Below are positions 9,601-16,708 of a stretch of DNA of 26,486 nucleotides, one piece after another. Made by a program: the position numbers and the translations under genes. The stretch is from an uncultured Porphyromonadaceae bacterium. GTDB taxonomy: Bacteria > Bacteroidota > Bacteroidia > Bacteroidales > Muribaculaceae. The DNA is taken from NCBI GenBank assembly GCA_937892215.1, contig CALAVE010000037.1:1-26486 (forward strand). The letters are read 5' to 3'. The notes under the pieces are model-generated. The model did no database searches, had not been told where the DNA came from, and saw only the letters and a program-made list of their open reading frames with translations. Every line of letters begins with the position of its first letter. The stretch's first letter is position 1.

Positions 9601-10029
9601 CTGCTCACGCTCGACGAGAGTTGGAAGGAACACCTGCGTGAACTGGACCAACTTAAGCAGAGTGTGCAGAATGCGCAGTACGAGCAGAAAGACCCGCTCG
9701 TAATCTACAAGAAGGAGTCTTTCCTCCTCTTCCGCTCCATGCTCAGCGACATGAACAGCAAGGCTATATCCATCCTCATGCGAGGACAGATCCCTGTGCA
9801 GGCCGGTAACTCTGATGTTCGACGCCACCAGGACGCTCCGCGCCGACGCCAGCAGTACAGCGAAGGTCGTGGTGAAGAACCGGGTGCCGCTCAGCGACGT
9901 GTGGCTTCATCGCCGCAAGGTCCGCAGCGACCCACAATGCCCATCCGCAACGCCGGACCAAAGGTGGGACGTAACGACCCGTGCCCATGCGGCAGCGGCA
10001 AGAAGTTCAAGGACTGCCACGGCCGCTAA
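6700..10029 (+). CDS. secA: Protein translocase ATPase SecA
   Basis: SecA is the motor ATPase that drives preproteins through SecYEG at the inner membrane. The 1109-residue length fits Bacteroidetes SecA, which is longer than the roughly 900-residue E. coli protein. Walker A is MATGEGKT (191-198), the DEAD-like Walker B is DEVD (299-302), followed by DDARTPLIISGP, and NBD2 has MAGRGTD (694-700) and GRSGRQGDPG. After the helical scaffold and wing there is a low-complexity Arg/Gln-rich linker (about 1040-1085), then a SEC-C zinc motif with Cys1095, Cys1097, Cys1106 and His1107 that binds SecB or ribosomes in other bacteria. It appears monocistronic: it has its own promoter box, and the next gene is convergent. 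Confidence 0.98.
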   Translation: MALLDILKLFLGSKSDRDIKKLQPLVEKTLSIHEELKDISNDELRARTAQIRQELAQSVAEYKDEIAAVKEQIEGLDYDKREPLWDKIDKLEGKILDTLEDELDEVLPTVFAIVKETARRFAENETVEVTATQMDRDLAAEGRDFLTIEGDKAIYYNSWEAGGNETVWNMIHYDVQLIGGAVLHQGKIAEMATGEGKTLVATLPVFLNALTGNGVHVVTVNDYLAKRDSEWMGPLYMFHGLSVACIDKTQPNSDERRKAYNCDITFGTNSEFGFDYLRDNMAMRPEDCVQRGHNYAIVDEVDSVLIDDARTPLIISGPVAKGEDQYFDEFKPNVERVYDAQRRLVTQLLTDAKRLIASDDEKDVKEGALLLFRAYKGLPKYKPLIRFLSQDGVKPLMLKTEAFYMQDNNREMPVVTDPLFFIIEEQNNTVELTDKGIDVLTKGTDDPKFFVLPDIAAELSAVTNEPISDEEKLAKKDELLSNYAIKSERVHTVTQLLKAYTLFNRDDEYIVTEDGKVKIVDEQTGRVMEGRRYSDGLHQAIEAKEGVKVEAATQTFATITLQNYFRMYHKLAGMTGTAITEEDEFDKIYKLEVVTIPTNKPVVRLDMPDRIYKTEKEKFAAVIDEIVRMRDAGRPTLVGTTSVEISEKLSRLLNMRHIEHNVLNAKLHQKEADIVAHAGRSVGGKGVVTIATNMAGRGTDIKLTEEVRAAGGLAIIGTERHESRRVDRQLRGRSGRQGDPGSSVFFVSFEDKVMRLFASEGIVKFLDRMGLHDGEAIVSKRVTNAIENAQKRVEENNFGIRKHLLEYDDVMNTQRNVIYTRRRHALVGERIGTDIINTLYDCVEEVVDTFFGGDYEDFKMQVLRIFAIEPPIDEAEFRAMDKKDCEKRLFDAVLAAFQRKQERIAEVAMPFFNRIAEEQGAAGMELQGQVQVPIGDGKRLFGIVVDAKEAYDSQCKALTKAWQKAVLLLTLDESWKEHLRELDQLKQSVQNAQYEQKDPLVIYKKESFLLFRSMLSDMNSKAISILMRGQIPVQAGNSDVRRHQDAPRRRQQYSEGRGEEPGAAQRRVASSPQGPQRPTMPIRNAGPKVGRNDPCPCGSGKKFKDCHGR

Positions 10030-10076
10030 CCCATCCACGGACGTTAACCCATCCCACGGACGTTAACTCATCCACG
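10018..10076 (+). repeat. Short tandem repeat at the secA 3' end
   Basis: A unit close to CACGGACGTTAACCCATC begins at 10018, 10036 and 10055, with a truncated fourth copy at 10073, so spacing is 18-19 bp. The first copy spans the secA stop codon, so each later copy duplicates the TAA. This looks like slippage or duplication after the stop codon; no function is apparent. Confidence 0.6.
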
Positions 10077-10100
10077 ACTGATAATCAAAAACCCCATATC

Positions 10101-10136
10101 GACGTGCCGCGTGGCCCCAAGGCCATGCGGCACGTC
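10101..10136. terminator. Strong 16-bp hairpin between convergent genes
   Basis: GACGTGCCGCGTGGCC (10101-10116) pairs with GGCCATGCGGCACGTC (10121-10136) around a CCAA loop, with one G-T wobble and no other mismatch. On the minus strand the hairpin is followed by a GGGGTTTTT stretch, so it best suits termination of minus-strand transcripts. On the plus strand there is no T-run, though it could still protect the secA mRNA end. Confidence 0.6.
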
Positions 10137-10180
10137 CACTTCCACCACCATACAAGCCACATCCATCAACCATACAAGCC

Positions 10181-10354
10181 TCATAGGCCTTATCTGTCCT
10201 ATAGATCCTATCACCCACTATGTTGTTCTTCGTTGTTTCCGTTGTCGTCTTTCCCACCACGCCCGCATGGCTTCTATAGGTCCTATCAGCCCTATAGGCC
10301 CTCCACTCACTTTGTTGTCTCTTGTTGTTTAGGTTGTCGTCCTTACTACCACCA
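10181..10354. repeat. Duplicated ~80-bp CTATAGG element
   Basis: Two diverged direct copies lie at about 10181-10260 and 10273-10354. Each begins with CCTATAG/CCTATAGG-type motifs (part-palindromic) and ends with a GTTGTT-rich tract followed by GGTTGTCGTC or CGTTGTCGTC and a CCAC-rich end. Identity is roughly three quarters by eye. No convincing ORF runs through them. The element lies between the hairpin at 10101 and the stop of the minus-strand orphan gene, so it would form the orphan's 3' UTR. Confidence 0.5.
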
Positions 10355-10386
10355 TCATTCGTGGTCTTTCGCATCTCTCCCCCACG

Positions 10387-12855
10387 CTACCCACTCATCA
10401 CGCGCGCGCCGCCCACCACCTCGCCACCGCGCATCTGTCCCGTCACCTCTATCCGGAACCTGCGCATCGCCTGAGCCACCACTCGCACCAGCACCGGCAC
10501 CCGCACCGGACCCTCTATGTGTATCTTGTTCACAGGCCAACCGTGGCACTCCTCGCCGCGCATACCGCGCAGCACCATGTCTAAGTCCGTCGAGGGGCTT
10601 TCGCTCCACAGCCTCCATTCCACCGCCCTCACTCGCTCCATCATGCCCCGCCGCAGTGCCACCGGCTGACTAAGGTAGTACACCGACGTCTCCAGCCCGT
10701 CTGTCTCATCCCCGAGGGCCAGCAGCGCACCATCGGTGGTTACCGCCAGCGTTTGGTGCCGGTCGCTCTGCACGCACACTATCCCTATGTTGCGTTCCAT
10801 TGTCCGGCCGCTCTGCTGCAGCACGGTGCAACCGTCGCGCCCCGTCAGCCACAGTTCCCCATAGTGGTTTTCCCACGCGAGTGCCACGTCGCCCACATCG
10901 CGCAGATGCTCGGTCACCGTGCTGCCACTCACGCTCTCCAGTTTCCCGTTCTCGCTCACGTACCACACTTCCTTCCTGCCCTCCACGGCGCGCGTCCCCT
11001 CGCGGATGATGCTTCGGTTCACCAGTCGTGGCTCGCCGTATATCCCCTGACTCTGCCACGGCAGGGCATAAATTCCGCCGCTTGTCAGAGCGTACATCGG
11101 ATATCGGCCGAAACCGCCTGAATATATTGGCCGCATGGCCACTCCCAGGGAGCGGATGCTCTCGCCGCACACCTCGTGCACTCGCCCGGTCACGAACGGA
11201 TTCTTCACTCCGCTCACCGTAATCTCGCCGCCCACTGGCTCCTCAGTGTTCTGCTCCTCGGCTTCGCTCTGCTCTGTCGTTGTCAGTGCCACGTTTTCCA
11301 GTGTGTCGCTTACCCACATCGCCAGCTCCCACTGTGGCACCGGCTGAAGGTCGCAGGTGATGCTCTTCACCGTGCCGCCGCTCTCCACGGTCAGTTCTAG
11401 CTTCGTGGCGCGTGGGTCTGGATAGCACAGGCAGCCGTTCACCATGTCGGGCACCAGAGTCTCGTCGTTCTCCTGTACCACCGTGGTCTTGCCGTTTGGG
11501 GTCAGTAGTGTCGCTGTCACTCTCACCACGCAGTTGCCGGCACTCATGTTGCCTCCGGTCGAGTGTATTCCCTTCCACGGATTGCGCATAAGCCGCACTC
11601 CGCCACCCATATACACGCGGCCGTTGTGGCTCGTCACGGTCTCGGGTACTCGTGTGGCCGACAGTTGTCGTGTCGCCAGCCCCACTTGGTCGTTACTCAC
11701 GCGGCTCTTCACCACTGGCTCGCTCATTATCACGCTGCACGTGTGGCCGGGTATCATCTCGCGGCTCGTGCGCTGCATATTCATGCTTTCTATGGTCCCT
11801 TCGTTCAGGCTCTGCAGGTTTGCGCAGCTCGCCACTATCGTCCAGGCTTTGCTCATCATTGCGCCCACCATCTGGCTCCGACTCAGCCCGCTCACTCCGG
11901 TCTCGGCATAGTAGTGACGGCCATCGCTTCCGCTCGTGCTGAAAAACCGGTAATTCACGCGACGCGGATTCATAGGCAGTGACGGCTCGCTCGCCAGGAT
12001 GTCTATGCTCTTCACTATTCCTTCCCAGTTTGCGTCCACTCCGCGAAGCGCGCTCACGCCTATCCGGTACGAACGTGCCGTGTGGGTCATCTCGGGGATT
12101 CCGGTAAACTTCCCGTCGGCGGTGAGCAGCTCGCCGCGGCTCATGTAGTTCTCTTTCACGGTGTCTCCGCCCAGCAGCACCGGCTGACTGACGTACAGAT
12201 AACTGTCATCCCACATTCTCACGCCCCATCGCACCAGTCGCGGACCGCACATCTTGCCTGCGTCTGCCGCTGTCTCGGTCAACTCGGCCCACGCCTTGCG
12301 CACGGCGTTCTTCACTTTCTCATGGTCGGCCTCTCGTAGGCTTGTGGGCAACGTGGAGTAGGGCTTCTCAAACTCCACCTCGCCGCTCCGTGCGCTCATC
12401 TGTTCGCTCTCGCTCTCCCCGATGTATAACTCCGGAATGGCTCGCTCGGGCACCATGCGTGTGTAGTTGTCTCCGTCGCGCTTTAGCCATATTAGTCCGC
12501 TCGCGCTGCTCACCACCAGGTAGTCACCGCTTTCCACTGCCTCTATCTTGCGGCCGCTAACCGTCCCCAGCACTCGTCCGTCGCAACTCAGCACGCCGTC
12601 TTTGGCTATCACTGGCTTGCTCGTCCCGTCGGCGATGCAGTGGATGAAATTCACCTCGCCGTCGGCCACCTCGGGCAGCACCACTCGTGGCTTGCCCACC
12701 ACTCGCAGCGCGTCTTTTATCTCTCTGAGGTTCAGCACTGTGCTGCCTTCTCCGGCGACGGCGTTCTCGCCGTTCCACAACTTCCTCGCGCCCTTGGCTA
12801 TTACCGTGGTCTCGCTGTAATTCGTCTCTCTCCTGATGTTGCTGTTCTGTGCCAT
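10387..12855 (-). CDS. Orphan phage tail/DNA-stabilisation-like beta-propeller protein
   Basis: This 822-residue protein has no signal peptide or membrane segment, so it should be cytoplasmic. The sequence is beta-rich with short blades such as GDYLVVSSASGLIWLKRDG (110-128) and, near the end, SGGIYALPWQSQGIYG (592-607), KEVWYVSENGKLESVSG (628-644) and GELWLTGRDGCTVLQQSG (666-683). The segment around NPF...GGFGRYPMYALTSGGIYAL (552-598) and the closing RRFRIEVTGQMRGG resemble Bacteroidetes phage or prophage structural proteins often labelled stabilisation or tail proteins; that likeness is from memory, not a search. A Glu/Thr-rich linker lies at 525-542. No other phage gene is nearby. It has its own consensus promoter at 12908-12939, suggesting it is expressed. 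It could be a domesticated phage gene or a remnant; its function is unknown. Confidence 0.8.
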   Translation of the reverse strand: MAQNSNIRRETNYSETTVIAKGARKLWNGENAVAGEGSTVLNLREIKDALRVVGKPRVVLPEVADGEVNFIHCIADGTSKPVIAKDGVLSCDGRVLGTVSGRKIEAVESGDYLVVSSASGLIWLKRDGDNYTRMVPERAIPELYIGESESEQMSARSGEVEFEKPYSTLPTSLREADHEKVKNAVRKAWAELTETAADAGKMCGPRLVRWGVRMWDDSYLYVSQPVLLGGDTVKENYMSRGELLTADGKFTGIPEMTHTARSYRIGVSALRGVDANWEGIVKSIDILASEPSLPMNPRRVNYRFFSTSGSDGRHYYAETGVSGLSRSQMVGAMMSKAWTIVASCANLQSLNEGTIESMNMQRTSREMIPGHTCSVIMSEPVVKSRVSNDQVGLATRQLSATRVPETVTSHNGRVYMGGGVRLMRNPWKGIHSTGGNMSAGNCVVRVTATLLTPNGKTTVVQENDETLVPDMVNGCLCYPDPRATKLELTVESGGTVKSITCDLQPVPQWELAMWVSDTLENVALTTTEQSEAEEQNTEEPVGGEITVSGVKNPFVTGRVHEVCGESIRSLGVAMRPIYSGGFGRYPMYALTSGGIYALPWQSQGIYGEPRLVNRSIIREGTRAVEGRKEVWYVSENGKLESVSGSTVTEHLRDVGDVALAWENHYGELWLTGRDGCTVLQQSGRTMERNIGIVCVQSDRHQTLAVTTDGALLALGDETDGLETSVYYLSQPVALRRGMMERVRAVEWRLWSESPSTDLDMVLRGMRGEECHGWPVNKIHIEGPVRVPVLVRVVAQAMRRFRIEVTGQMRGGEVVGGARVMSG

Positions 12856-12907
12856 TTTTCTGTGTGTTTTTCGCCTTTCGGCCGGTTATTGATTCTGTTT
12901 TCTGGTG

Positions 12908-12939
12908 CAAAATTACTGCCTCAGCCGCCCTCTTGTCAA
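12908..12939 (-). promoter_or_regulatory. Promoter of the orphan propeller gene
   Basis: Read on the minus strand, TTGACA (12934-12939) is followed after 18 bp by TAATTTTG (12908-12915), a full match to the Bacteroidetes -7 box TAnnTTTG. The gene ATG lies 52 bp downstream. This is one of the better promoters in the window and is back-to-back with that of the GH53 gene. Confidence 0.6.
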
Positions 12940-13070
12940 TGCCATTTTCTGCATCTCGCTCCACGCTGTTTTTGGGCCTTTTCTCGTGGCTATCGCAGCC
13001 TGATGGCGGAATTACTCCCTAAATTTCAGCCGTTTACTGATTTTTTTTATGACAAATCATTTTTTTTTCG

Positions 13071-13078
13071 TACTTTTG
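13071..13078 (+). promoter_or_regulatory. -7 promoter box for the GH53 gene
   Basis: TACTTTTG matches TAnnTTTG, 52 bp before the ATG at 13131, after T-rich tracts. The -33 element is unclear. The 275-bp spacer 12856-13130 holds this and the divergent orphan promoter; nothing else was seen in it. Confidence 0.5.
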
Positions 13079-13130
13079 CCTTGATTGTGATATTACCAAC
13101 CTTTAACAAGCTTCTAAATATCAAACAACT

Positions 13131-14972
13131 ATGAAAAGATTTCTACTCTCTTTCTGCCTGGTTATCATGGCCATTATGGCTCATGCTGTATCGTCTTCTT
13201 TTGTCCGCGGTGCCGACATCAGTTGGTGCACCGAAATGGAGGCGGCCGGAAAAAAGTTCTATAACGCTTCTGGCACTCAGACCGACATCTTCAAACTCAT
13301 GAAGGACATCGGAATGAATGCCATCCGACTCCGTGTCTGGGTCAATCCTTCCGCCTACGGCTACGGCGCCTGGTGCGACAAGGCCGATGTGCTGGCTAAG
13401 GCTCGGAGGGCCGATGCGCAGGGGCTGGACCTGATGATTGACTTCCATTACAGCGACTTCTTCGCCGACCCCAGCACCCAGAACTGCCCGGTGGATTGGA
13501 GTGGTTACACTGCCGACCAGGTTAAGGCCGCAATCGCCACGCACACTAAGGACGTACTCCAGGCTCTCAAGGACGAGGGTATCACGCCTAAGTGGGTTCA
13601 GGTTGGAAATGAGACTAATAACGGCATGGTGGGCGACTATGGCGCCATCGACTGGGACAAGTCGGGCTCGGCTCGATATGCTAATTACGTCGCCATGAGC
13701 AACTCGGGATATGCCGCCGTCAAGGAGGTCTTCCCCTCGGCCTATGTCATCGTCCACATGGCTAATGCCTACAATATGGCGCAGTACGACTGCTGGTTCT
13801 ATAACGCTCTGAAAAATGCTGGACTTAAGTTCGACATGATTGGACTCTCTCATTACCCCGACGAAACCAACTGGAATACTACCACTTCGGGTGTTTCTAA
13901 CAACTATAACGCCGTTGAGGCGGTTAAGGCGCTGGGAACCAAATTCGGCATCCCGGTGATGATTGTGGAGACTGGTTTCTCCTCGTCTGATTTCACCACC
14001 GCGTCGGCCGTTATGACCGACCTCTTCGAGCGTGTCGAAGATGTCTCGCAGTGCGCCGGCATCTTCTATTGGGAACCTGAGGTTTACGCCTACTGGAAAC
14101 CGTCTTACTATCAGTCGCTTGACTGGAATGCCTACAATATGGGGGCCTTCACTTCTTCCGGCCGTCCTGCTGCCACGCTCGACGCTTTCGCAGCACCGGA
14201 TGACGGCGGCGACGACTCCACATATCCCACCACGCTCAGCATCTACGACTCCGACGGCTCTTCTGTCCTCGCCACGCTCACTCTTACCGACAGCGAGAAC
14301 GGTATCTACACCGGCCAACTCAATGCCACTTCCGCCTGGATGAATTTCCAGGTGGTGGATACCTCAAACAATATCTGGTACGGCACCGACCCGGCCGACA
14401 AAACGGCTCTATCCACAGCCGATGGTAAGTATAAATTCTGGATCGACAGCAGTGTCACAGGTCTTTACGACATCACGGTGAACCTCTCCACCATGACCTG
14501 GACGCACTCGCTCCACCAGGAGGCTTCCACCTCCTATCCCGAGTCGCTCACCATCTATTCATCCGACGGAACAACGGTCCTCGCCACGCTCTCAGAATCG
14601 TCCGAGGGGGTCTATTCGGGCCAACTCAACGCCACGGAAGGCTGGCTCAATTTCCGCGTGGTGGACACTGATAACAACATCTGGTACGGCACCGACCCGG
14701 CCGACAAAACGGCTGTCTCATCCGAAACCGGTTGCTACAACTTCTGGATAGACAGCAGCGTCACAGGCGTTTACGACATCACCGTGGACCTCACCACCAT
14801 GACCTGGACTCATGTCTATAACTCTATGACCTCGGTGATTTCCGCTCTTGCCGACGACGACAATGCTCCCGTCGAATTCTTCGACCTCATGGGACACCGC
14901 GTAAGCCCCTCCACTACAGGCATCCTGATTCGCCGGCAGGGCTCCCGTGCCGTTAAGGTATTCAACCGCTGA
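13131..14972 (+). CDS. GH53 arabinogalactan endo-beta-1,4-galactanase with two C-terminal beta-domains
   Basis: This 613-residue secreted enzyme should cut beta-1,4-galactan side chains of pectin. A signal peptide ends near Ala19. The GH53 domain spans about 22-353: RGADISW at the start, then Glu161 in VGNETN as acid/base and Glu280 in IVETGF as nucleophile. Two near-identical modules follow (about 365-460 and 467-562), of a SusE/SusF-like carbohydrate-binding type. The C-terminus (VEFFDLMGHRVSPSTTGILI, 581-600) resembles the short terminal sorting-like segment common on secreted Bacteroidetes proteins. No SusC/SusD or regulator is adjacent, so this is not a canonical polysaccharide utilisation locus. 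Family and active-site calls are strong; the module type is less certain. Confidence 0.92.
   Translation: MKRFLLSFCLVIMAIMAHAVSSSFVRGADISWCTEMEAAGKKFYNASGTQTDIFKLMKDIGMNAIRLRVWVNPSAYGYGAWCDKADVLAKARRADAQGLDLMIDFHYSDFFADPSTQNCPVDWSGYTADQVKAAIATHTKDVLQALKDEGITPKWVQVGNETNNGMVGDYGAIDWDKSGSARYANYVAMSNSGYAAVKEVFPSAYVIVHMANAYNMAQYDCWFYNALKNAGLKFDMIGLSHYPDETNWNTTTSGVSNNYNAVEAVKALGTKFGIPVMIVETGFSSSDFTTASAVMTDLFERVEDVSQCAGIFYWEPEVYAYWKPSYYQSLDWNAYNMGAFTSSGRPAATLDAFAAPDDGGDDSTYPTTLSIYDSDGSSVLATLTLTDSENGIYTGQLNATSAWMNFQVVDTSNNIWYGTDPADKTALSTADGKYKFWIDSSVTGLYDITVNLSTMTWTHSLHQEASTSYPESLTIYSSDGTTVLATLSESSEGVYSGQLNATEGWLNFRVVDTDNNIWYGTDPADKTAVSSETGCYNFWIDSSVTGVYDITVDLTTMTWTHVYNSMTSVISALADDDNAPVEFFDLMGHRVSPSTTGILIRRQGSRAVKVFNR
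14221..14823 (+). repeat. Intragenic duplication of a ~306-bp module in the GH53 gene
   Basis: The two C-terminal modules repeat with a period of 306 bp (102 codons). A 36-bp stretch at 14373-14408 recurs without a mismatch at 14679-14714, and the segments encoding the conserved IDSSVTG and YDITV motifs are also nearly identical. Such identity at synonymous positions suggests a recent duplication or gene conversion. Confidence 0.85.
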
Positions 14973-15005
14973 TACACGTTCAGCCCCTCTGTCGGGCTAC
15001 GCATA

Positions 15006-15048
15006 ATTATCCCCTAAACCCATCTCATGCTCGGGCTTAGGGGATAAT
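15006..15048. terminator. Bidirectional terminator-like hairpin between GH53 and thioesterase genes
   Basis: ATTATCCCCTAA (15006-15017) pairs perfectly with TTAGGGGATAAT (15037-15048) around a 19-nt loop, and an outer CATA/TATG extends the stem with a small bulge. It lies 33 bp after the GH53 stop and 41 bp beyond the stop of the convergent thioesterase. A long T-run is absent, so I call it terminator-like. Confidence 0.55.
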
Positions 15049-15088
15049 CTTATGAATCTGATTCTGAATCTGCGGCCTTCCGCCGGCA

Positions 15089-15790
15089 TCAGGTGAATTC
15101 TATCAGGGCGCTTGGGGCTCCATCCACAGCGAGGACCACTATGTAGCCGCCCTCTATTTCATACAGCGTGGGCTCCAGCACGTCGCCGGGCTTGGCCGCT
15201 ATGCGGTATTCCACTCTCAGCCCCCTCACCTCAAAGTCTTCGGGCAGCAACTCCATCGCCATCCTCACGTAGTTGGCATTGTTCACGTGCTTGTTGTAGT
15301 CTATGTCGGCCCGCAGCACTCGTATCGGTTCCAACGTGATTCCGCCTTCCTTGGGCGCTATCACTCGCCGGTCTTTATACTCCATCTCCTGCTGCGGCTC
15401 CATCGTCATCGTGGCTATCGTGGCATCATCCACGCGCTTGAGCCGCCCGGTTGACCTGTCCACAAACGCCCCCATGCTCCACGTCTTGTAGCACGGCTTT
15501 CCATCTGCATCGTAGATAAACGTGTTGCGGAATCCGAACATCGGCTTCATCCCATACACGGTTGTAGTCACCGTCAGTTCCTCCTTGAATTCCGGCACGC
15601 GAACCACCTCCACTTGCCGAGTTGCCAGCAACTGGGCCATATTCTGCTCAGCGAAATATCGCTTCACACCGGCCTCTGTGTCAATCCACATCTCAGAACA
15701 GTCCTGCATCATCTGCAGCGCCGAATATAGCTTGAGCCGCCCACGGCTGTCGCACGTGCTTGTCGTTACCTTAAATTTCAAACTGTACAT
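15089..15790 (-). CDS. Acyl-ACP thioesterase (FatA/FatB family)
   Basis: This 233-residue cytosolic enzyme releases fatty acids from acyl-carrier protein and so sets the free fatty-acid or chain-length outcome of fatty-acid synthesis. It has the two-hotdog layout of plant-type bacterial thioesterases. The second hotdog carries ADIDYNKHVNNANYV (161-175), with D164, N166 and H168 matching the catalytic Asp-Asn-His motif (NxHVNN) of FatA/FatB. The first half includes FGFRNTFIYD and an ATRQVEVVRVP strand typical of the family. The length is usual for bacterial members. It is transcribed away from the lipoprotein gene's 3' end, across a 155-bp spacer (15791-15945) in which I found no clear promoter box. 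It stands as a single gene. Confidence 0.9.
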   Translation of the reverse strand: MYSLKFKVTTSTCDSRGRLKLYSALQMMQDCSEMWIDTEAGVKRYFAEQNMAQLLATRQVEVVRVPEFKEELTVTTTVYGMKPMFGFRNTFIYDADGKPCYKTWSMGAFVDRSTGRLKRVDDATIATMTMEPQQEMEYKDRRVIAPKEGGITLEPIRVLRADIDYNKHVNNANYVRMAMELLPEDFEVRGLRVEYRIAAKPGDVLEPTLYEIEGGYIVVLAVDGAPSALIEFT

Positions 15791-15945
15791 CCCAAATCAG
15801 TCAGTTTAAGTATTCGTGATTCAGTTTATTAGCCTACAATTCTTTATCTCGCCTTCGCTCGATGAGCACTTCGTGGTTCGCTCACTCCCCACACCATCCA
15901 CCCCGGTTTACTTTTGTGCGGATTGCGTTAGCAGGGCTATGGCGG

Positions 15946-16659
15946 TTATCGGCTGCCTGTGGCCGCGCGGCTATCGGGCGCCTTTTCTGGCAGGTTATCC
16001 TGTGTTGCTACTTCTTCGTCGGGCTCATAGTCTTCGTTCTCGTCGTCAGCTGTATCGTTTGCTCCGGTAGAGCGGGTGTAGGTGATGGTTTGGTCTCCGT
16101 CGTTCTCGCTGATAACGAGGGTTGAGCTGTCCAGCAACTTGATGGTGAAACTTTGGTGAGCCTTGTTGAGGTTGTTGAACATTTCCTCAAATGAGCTGCC
16201 TATGAAATCCACAATGTTATGCCTGAATTCCTTGGCTATTTCGTTTACGTCACCCTTGGTTCCGTTATTCTGCTTGACTATGGCGTGTTCCATCACATCT
16301 TCAAGGTTCACGCGGACTCCTAAGGAATCGGGTATGTAGCTGAGTGTGAGTTTGTCTTCGGTTACTTTGTATGTGCCGTCCACGGCCGCTAAGTAGCGGA
16401 TGCTGAACTTGGTGCTGTCCTCGTCGGTGTCGTTGCACGTGCCGGCAAAGAACATTATGAATGTGCCTGCGGTGCTGTCGTTCTCGCTTATCTCAAAAAT
16501 GATTTCAGAGTCCATCTCTCCGAATCCTGATATGATTTTTCCATTGTACCAGTGCCCGTCGAGTGCTGAGGTGGCGATTGTCTTTCCTCCGTCGCATGAA
16601 GTGAATAGGCCCATCATAAGGATGGCCGCAAGTGCCGAAAATGTGAGTTTTGTGTTCAT
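15946..16659 (-). CDS. Hypothetical lipoprotein with an acidic tail
   Basis: The 237-residue product has a signal sequence ending in the lipobox FTSC (lipid Cys21 in FTSCDGG), so it is exported and lipidated. After the Cys comes a beta-rich region (DGHWYNGKII, EIIFEISEND, GTYKVTEDKLTLSYIPD), similar in texture to small lipocalin-like or DUF4488-like Bacteroidales lipoproteins, then a helical stretch (EDVMEHAIVKQ, FRHNIVDFIG) and another strand pair. The last 40 residues are polar and acidic (TADDENEDYEPDEEVA), probably disordered. I do not recognise a named family. It follows the phosphatase-like gene by 49 bp with no clear promoter between, so it is probably the third gene of the lnb unit and could be a substrate of Lnb as a lipoprotein. 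Confidence 0.8.
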   Translation of the reverse strand: MNTKLTFSALAAILMMGLFTSCDGGKTIATSALDGHWYNGKIISGFGEMDSEIIFEISENDSTAGTFIMFFAGTCNDTDEDSTKFSIRYLAAVDGTYKVTEDKLTLSYIPDSLGVRVNLEDVMEHAIVKQNNGTKGDVNEIAKEFRHNIVDFIGSSFEEMFNNLNKAHQSFTIKLLDSSTLVISENDGDQTITYTRSTGANDTADDENEDYEPDEEVATQDNLPEKAPDSRAATGSR

Positions 16660-16708
16660 GATGTTTTTGAATTATGAGTTAATAATCAGTTGCTTGTAAG
16701 ATGGTAAG

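Noticed and set aside
7864..9828. 654-codon minus-strand open frame inside secA
   Set aside because: It is antisense to secA, whose motifs are all in the plus frame; the product shows no domain or signal.
10063..10374. 103-codon minus-strand open frame in the secA/orphan spacer
   Set aside because: It reads through a strong hairpin and the duplicated CTATAGG element, giving repetitive Tyr/Arg/Thr content; more likely noncoding repeats.
13143..14318. 391-codon minus-strand open frame opposite the GH53 gene
   Set aside because: The plus frame has signal peptide and GH53 catalytic motifs; the minus frame shows none.
13131..14972. Polysaccharide utilisation locus around the galactanase
   Set aside because: No SusC/SusD, hybrid two-component or ECF sigma genes are adjacent; the neighbours are an orphan gene and a thioesterase.
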